Shown here in pieces: positions 60,290-64,000 of a stretch of 64,000 nucleotides of DNA. Origin of the DNA: Adiantum capillus-veneris (lineage: Eukaryota > Streptophyta > Polypodiopsida > Polypodiales > Pteridaceae); the NCBI GenBank assembly GCA_014529385.2, contig CM043952.1, positions 65,746,370 through 65,810,369 of the forward strand, written 5' to 3'. A model generated the notes under the pieces. The model was not told the DNA's origin and made no database searches. It worked only from the letters and a program-made list of their open reading frames with translations. How positions within the stretch are numbered: the stretch's first letter is position 1; each line of letters starts with the position of its first letter. The position numbers were made by a program, and so were the translations under genes.

Positions 60290-63225
60290 TTAGGGTTGCA
60301 AGAAAACACACACAACTTGGAGAAGATGAAGGAACCAAAAAGAGCACCCATTTTTGTAGCCAATTGCTACATTCCTCATCATGATTCTCCCTTTTATGCT
60401 TGCATAGATAGAGATCATCCATTTTTTGATTTAGAAGAGGACATTGCTTATTTCAAAGGTGAAGGTGATATTATTGTATTTGGGGATATGAATGCTCGTA
60501 CAAAAACATTGCAACATGATACTCAAAAATTTGATATGCCATACATTTCAAGAGAGTTGGAGGAAGTTCACTTATATGATCGTACTTCAATGGATGAGAA
60601 AGAGCCGGATCACTATGGAAAGTTACTTTTACACATGTGTAATAGCACGAGTATGCTCATTGCCAATGGTGTATCTTTGTAGAGTGGAACCGATAGATTT
60701 ACATGTAGGAGACATAATGGAGACAACGTGATTGAATATATGCTACTCTCCGAAGACATCATGTATAGCATAAAGAGTTTTATGTTTGACCAATGGACTC
60801 CAGAATCCAACCATCGGACCTTATGTATTGACCTTGTATGTGGAGAAACAACTAAGCATGATAATTTCAGCCAAAGGAAAGAGAAATTATCACTATGTAT
60901 GGATTTCAAATGGGCACCGATGTACATTGAAATGGTTGAGCAAAAGTTATGGATGACAAAGCTTCAATATGATGCACCATAGAAAACTAAATGGGAAGCT
61001 TTCAAATAGGTTATTTGTTCTTGTGCTGAAGAATTCTTTGCCATTAAGCATCTCCATGGTATCAACAAAGATAGATCACGCAAAAGGTGGTTTGATAAAG
61101 AATGTCAAGATGCTCAAAAGTCCTTGATAAAGCTTGATGCAACTATGGACAAAGACAACTATCAAAATCATTTGCATACATACAAGGCATTGATTCAAAA
61201 GAAGAGAAAAAGATGGGAAGTAAAGCAACAACTTTTTTAAGTCCAAGAAAAAGCACATTCATGTGGAAGATTTTGGAGAACTTGAGAGGCAAGTGGGTTG
61301 AGAATTTTGGTAACTTGAGTCTTGTGGATATGTACACACATTGTAGGCAATTATATGAGCAAGCAAATGCTGAAAAAATGCCATTTTATGGTTCACTCCT
61401 ATGTATGCCCTCTTTTTTTAACTATTGAGGATGTATGTGGTGGGCTTGAAAAGTTGGCCACTCGCAAAGCGGGAGATATTCAAGAAGGTATCAAGCCGGA
61501 GATGATCAAATGGACGGGAGATTTTACCCATGAGTGGATGTGTGATATGTTCAACCTTCCACTTCAACATGGTATGCCTTATGATTGGAGTACTAATTGG
61601 GTTACGCCTTTGCATAAAGGAGGGGATGTAAAGAATGTAAACAACTACCGGACTATAATGATTGGATCTCTTATGGAAAAGTTGTTTGGGTGCATAATGG
61701 AGATGAACTTGGGACAAGCAGGTTTTCATCGATGCTATAGCACCATTGATCATCTTGTCACTCTTCGTGTTCTCATGGAGGAAATTCGGTTGAAAGGCAA
61801 GCAATTGTATTGTTTTTTTGTGGACTTTAAGAAAGAGATATGATTCCACGTAACACTTTGTGGAGAAGGATGGATGAACCCCAAGTGCCAATTGAGTTTA
61901 TGCTTGAGGTTTTTCGAATCTATGAGAAGGTGATTTGTTGCGAATGGGAAGAGAAATTTCAGAAATTTTTGTAAGCACTATTGGGGTTTAACAAGGATGT
62001 CCATTGTCACCAACTCTCTTTGGTCTATGCATCGATCAATTGGAACAAAAGGTACTTGACTTTATGCAAGAAGAAGGCATTGAAGAGGTTAGTATTTGCA
62101 ATGCGGTAATCATGCTTTTGTTGTATGCGGATGATGTAGTGCTTCTAGCACACGCTTTAGAAGATGCACAAAAGCTTATGGTTGTCCTTGAGAGTTTTTG
62201 CTTGCATAGTGGGATGATTGTGAATGAATCCAAAACAAAGGTTATGCTTGCGAAAACAAACCATAAGAGAAGTCATGCATTGTGTACAACAATGAGACAC
62301 TTAAAAGTTGTTGAGAGCTTTAAGTACCATGGCCTTGAGGTTCCGCCCAATCACAAGTGGCATGAATGTGCTATGTGTCGTTTGGAAGCGGGAAAGAGAG
62401 CATCTTCTGAATTTGAGAACATGTGTAATGCGGGAAACATCAAGTGTTGGGTTCTCAAGAAGTATCTTTTTGATGCATTGGTGACACCGGTTCTTCTTTA
62501 TGGAGTTGAAGTGTGGGACGGGAGCATCTGAAAGTCTACTTGGAAAGAGTTTGAAAATGTCCAAAAGCGTTCTTTACAAACTTTCTCCAAGTTAAGACAC
62601 AAACACCATATATGCTCCTACTTCTTGAGTCGGGATCTCTTTCAATTGAGGTTATAGGCATGGAAAGGGTTGTGGAGTACATGATAAAGATGCGTCAAAA
62701 CCCCTCACATCGACTTCCTACAATTGCATGGGAAGCAAGCAAAAAAGTTCAAAGGACACATAAAAGCAAGATCTTGAGCACGGGATGGATGGAAGACATA
62801 AAGAAGAGGTTTGGAAGATGGGATGCATTACACTTGCTATTGATGCTTCAATTGACTCCCAAGTAAATGAAGCTTTTCTACAATGCCAATGTATTACGGC
62901 TTGGGAGAAATCCGGTGGATCATGCTTCCCACATTACACCACCCATATTGCCGCGAACTACAAAACCATGTTCTTTGCTAAAAGAGAAAATGTACTCACA
63001 CTTACATGCTTGAGCCTATCCCCTTTGTCGGTGATACGCACTATCGCAGCCATTCGGCTTAGCTCCCATTTCCTTTGATGCAAGACAGGTCGTTGGGGCA
63101 ATGAAGAAGAGTCAAATCAATTGTGCACATTATGCTCACTGCAAGTTCGAGAGTCTGAGTACCACACACTACTAGAGTGCTCAGCTTTGGTCACATCCGA
63201 ACTTGCTTCTCTCACATTTTCAGCC
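60290..63225 (+). pseudogene. LINE with AP endonuclease and RT, copy 2
   Basis: AP endonuclease motifs come first: FVANCYIPHH, IVFGDMNART, SGTDRFTCRRHNGDNVIEYM and ESNHRTLCIDL, where SNH replaces the usual SDH. RT follows at 61213-62530 with NNYRTIMIGSLMEKLFG, QAGFHRCYSTIDHLV, SPTLFGLCIDQLEQKV, YADDVVLLA and YHGLEVPPNHKWHECAM. The C-terminal region has LLYGVEVWDGS and MERVVEYMIKMRQNP. It ends with a Cys/His segment (LCTLC, then SEYHTLLECSA) near 63115-63185. Gag-like ORF1 was not found and no poly(A) tail is evident. Stops and shifts occur throughout, and several are shared with copy 1. Confidence 0.93.
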
Positions 63226-63423
63226 ATGACTTAGATCTACACACTTTCCTCTCCCAGCCATAGTGTGAGCTCTAAGGGTTGTTGTGCTCTCTCCCCAGTC
63301 AGCCTCACCATTGGTTTCCCAAGGAGGCCAAGTAGCACCATAAGCTCTATAACCATCTCAAACTGTATCGATATAGATAGTCAATGGTAACAACTGACAA
63401 TATACAAAAGTTCTTGGGTTCTT

Positions 63424-64000
63424 ATGCAACCAGGAAGGAGGAAAGGATCCTCTATAGCAAATCTATTTCGTTTAGCATGGAAAACACAAGTGCTTGATTT
63501 CAAAGTGGAGGTGGGTAAGAAAACTGTTAAGAAGGTTGTCATTTAGCATGTTTACAGTCACTTCAATGTGATAACTAATGACGGAGATGTTGCATTGGCT
63601 TATCATCCACAATGCAACTGTAAGTGTGTTCATGACCTTCCATCTCTATTCTTTCTTTCAGACCTTGCTGTTCTCTTACTTTTTTTTTTTTGAAGAGGTA
63701 GAACAATATTAAAAGAGGTAGCTCTAGTTCTCTAAAGTAGTACTAAATTCTATTCAGTTGTTAGACTAGGTGGTCTTTTACTTTTTGTTGTTGCAATTGC
63801 AAGTGTCTATCCTTCATCATATGAGGAATGAGAGCTAGTGGAGTGTATTATAGGTCTCATACCTGTAATCTACGCTGACATTGGTGTTTTATAGTATGAT
63901 GAAAGAACTAGGAAGAGCCTTGCAGATGAGGGAATTTTCTTCTACGAGCACTTCTATCCGCTCAACCAGAAAAATAAAAAAGGCACTCTGGTTAAACTTC
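63424..64000 (+). pseudogene. 5' part of a spliced gene, unknown family, runs off the window
   Basis: A frame from the ATG at 63424 (MQPGRRKGSSIANLFRLAWK) continues through LDFKVEVGKKTVKKVV, a single TAG at about 63544, and HVYSHFNVITNDGDVALAYH to a strong donor (AACT|GTAAGTG) at 63620. An acceptor (TTTATAG) at 63894 restores the phase and exon 2 reads DERTRKSLADEGIFFYEHFY to the window edge. The intron is 275 bp. Phase-compatible splice sites argue that this is or was a real gene. It begins about 200 bp after the LINE. I do not recognise the protein. Confidence 0.5.

Overview
This is a eukaryotic nuclear window from a land plant with a repeat-rich genome. Long (CT)n/(GA)n and (AC)n/(GT)n microsatellites, GT-AG introns, plant-type Ty1/copia and Ty3/gypsy elements, a LINE and PLS-type PPR modules all say so. 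The wording of the PPR modules and of the gypsy proteins suggests a fern or a close early vascular lineage. That is inference and was not tested by any search. I see no rRNA or tRNA gene, no CRISPR array and no clearly intact host gene.

Layout. 1-6.4 kb: microsatellites, short duplications and Helitron-like 5' ends. 6430-12276: a complete LTR retrotransposon on the minus strand with matched LTRs, a PBS and a perfect 5-bp target duplication. It lacks recognisable gag-pol and carries a broken fragment of an isocitrate-lyase/PEP-mutase superfamily gene. 12.6-19.1 kb: microsatellites, a 54-nt G run and a PPR pseudogene of tandem ~315-bp modules lying between two Helitron-like starts. 19.16-22.44 kb: 3' part of a copia element (minus), cut off by a CACTA-like terminus. 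23.1-29.3 kb: gypsy fragments and LTR-like junctions. 29.5-41.7 kb: three partial gypsy chromovirus copies (A, B, C). B (pol) and C (gag-protease) share one 1.6-kb LTR. 41.7-43.2 kb: a LINE segment that is a near-identical copy of 60.96-62.40 kb. 43.2-47.25 kb: a different gypsy lineage (minus) with a small insertion in its protease.

47.4-52.1 kb holds the most gene-like sequence: two convergent multi-exon genes of no family I can name. One has four exons with consistent phases and a transposase-like residue pattern. The other is acidic with a Cys/His cluster. Each carries a single TAG stop. 52.1-53.8 kb: dense microsatellites with GCGCGC-cored hairpins. 53.9-56.2 kb: a long decayed minus-strand reading frame of unknown family. 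56.2-59.7 kb: AT-rich sequence without genes. 59.67-63.2 kb: copia, gypsy and LINE fragments fused head to tail. 63.42 kb to the edge: the start of a spliced gene of unknown family.

Nearly everything here is mobile DNA in decay. Comparing paralogous copies shows stops arising by C-to-T or G-to-A transitions. The two themes that stand out are capture of host gene fragments by mobile elements and the unrecognised convergent gene pair.
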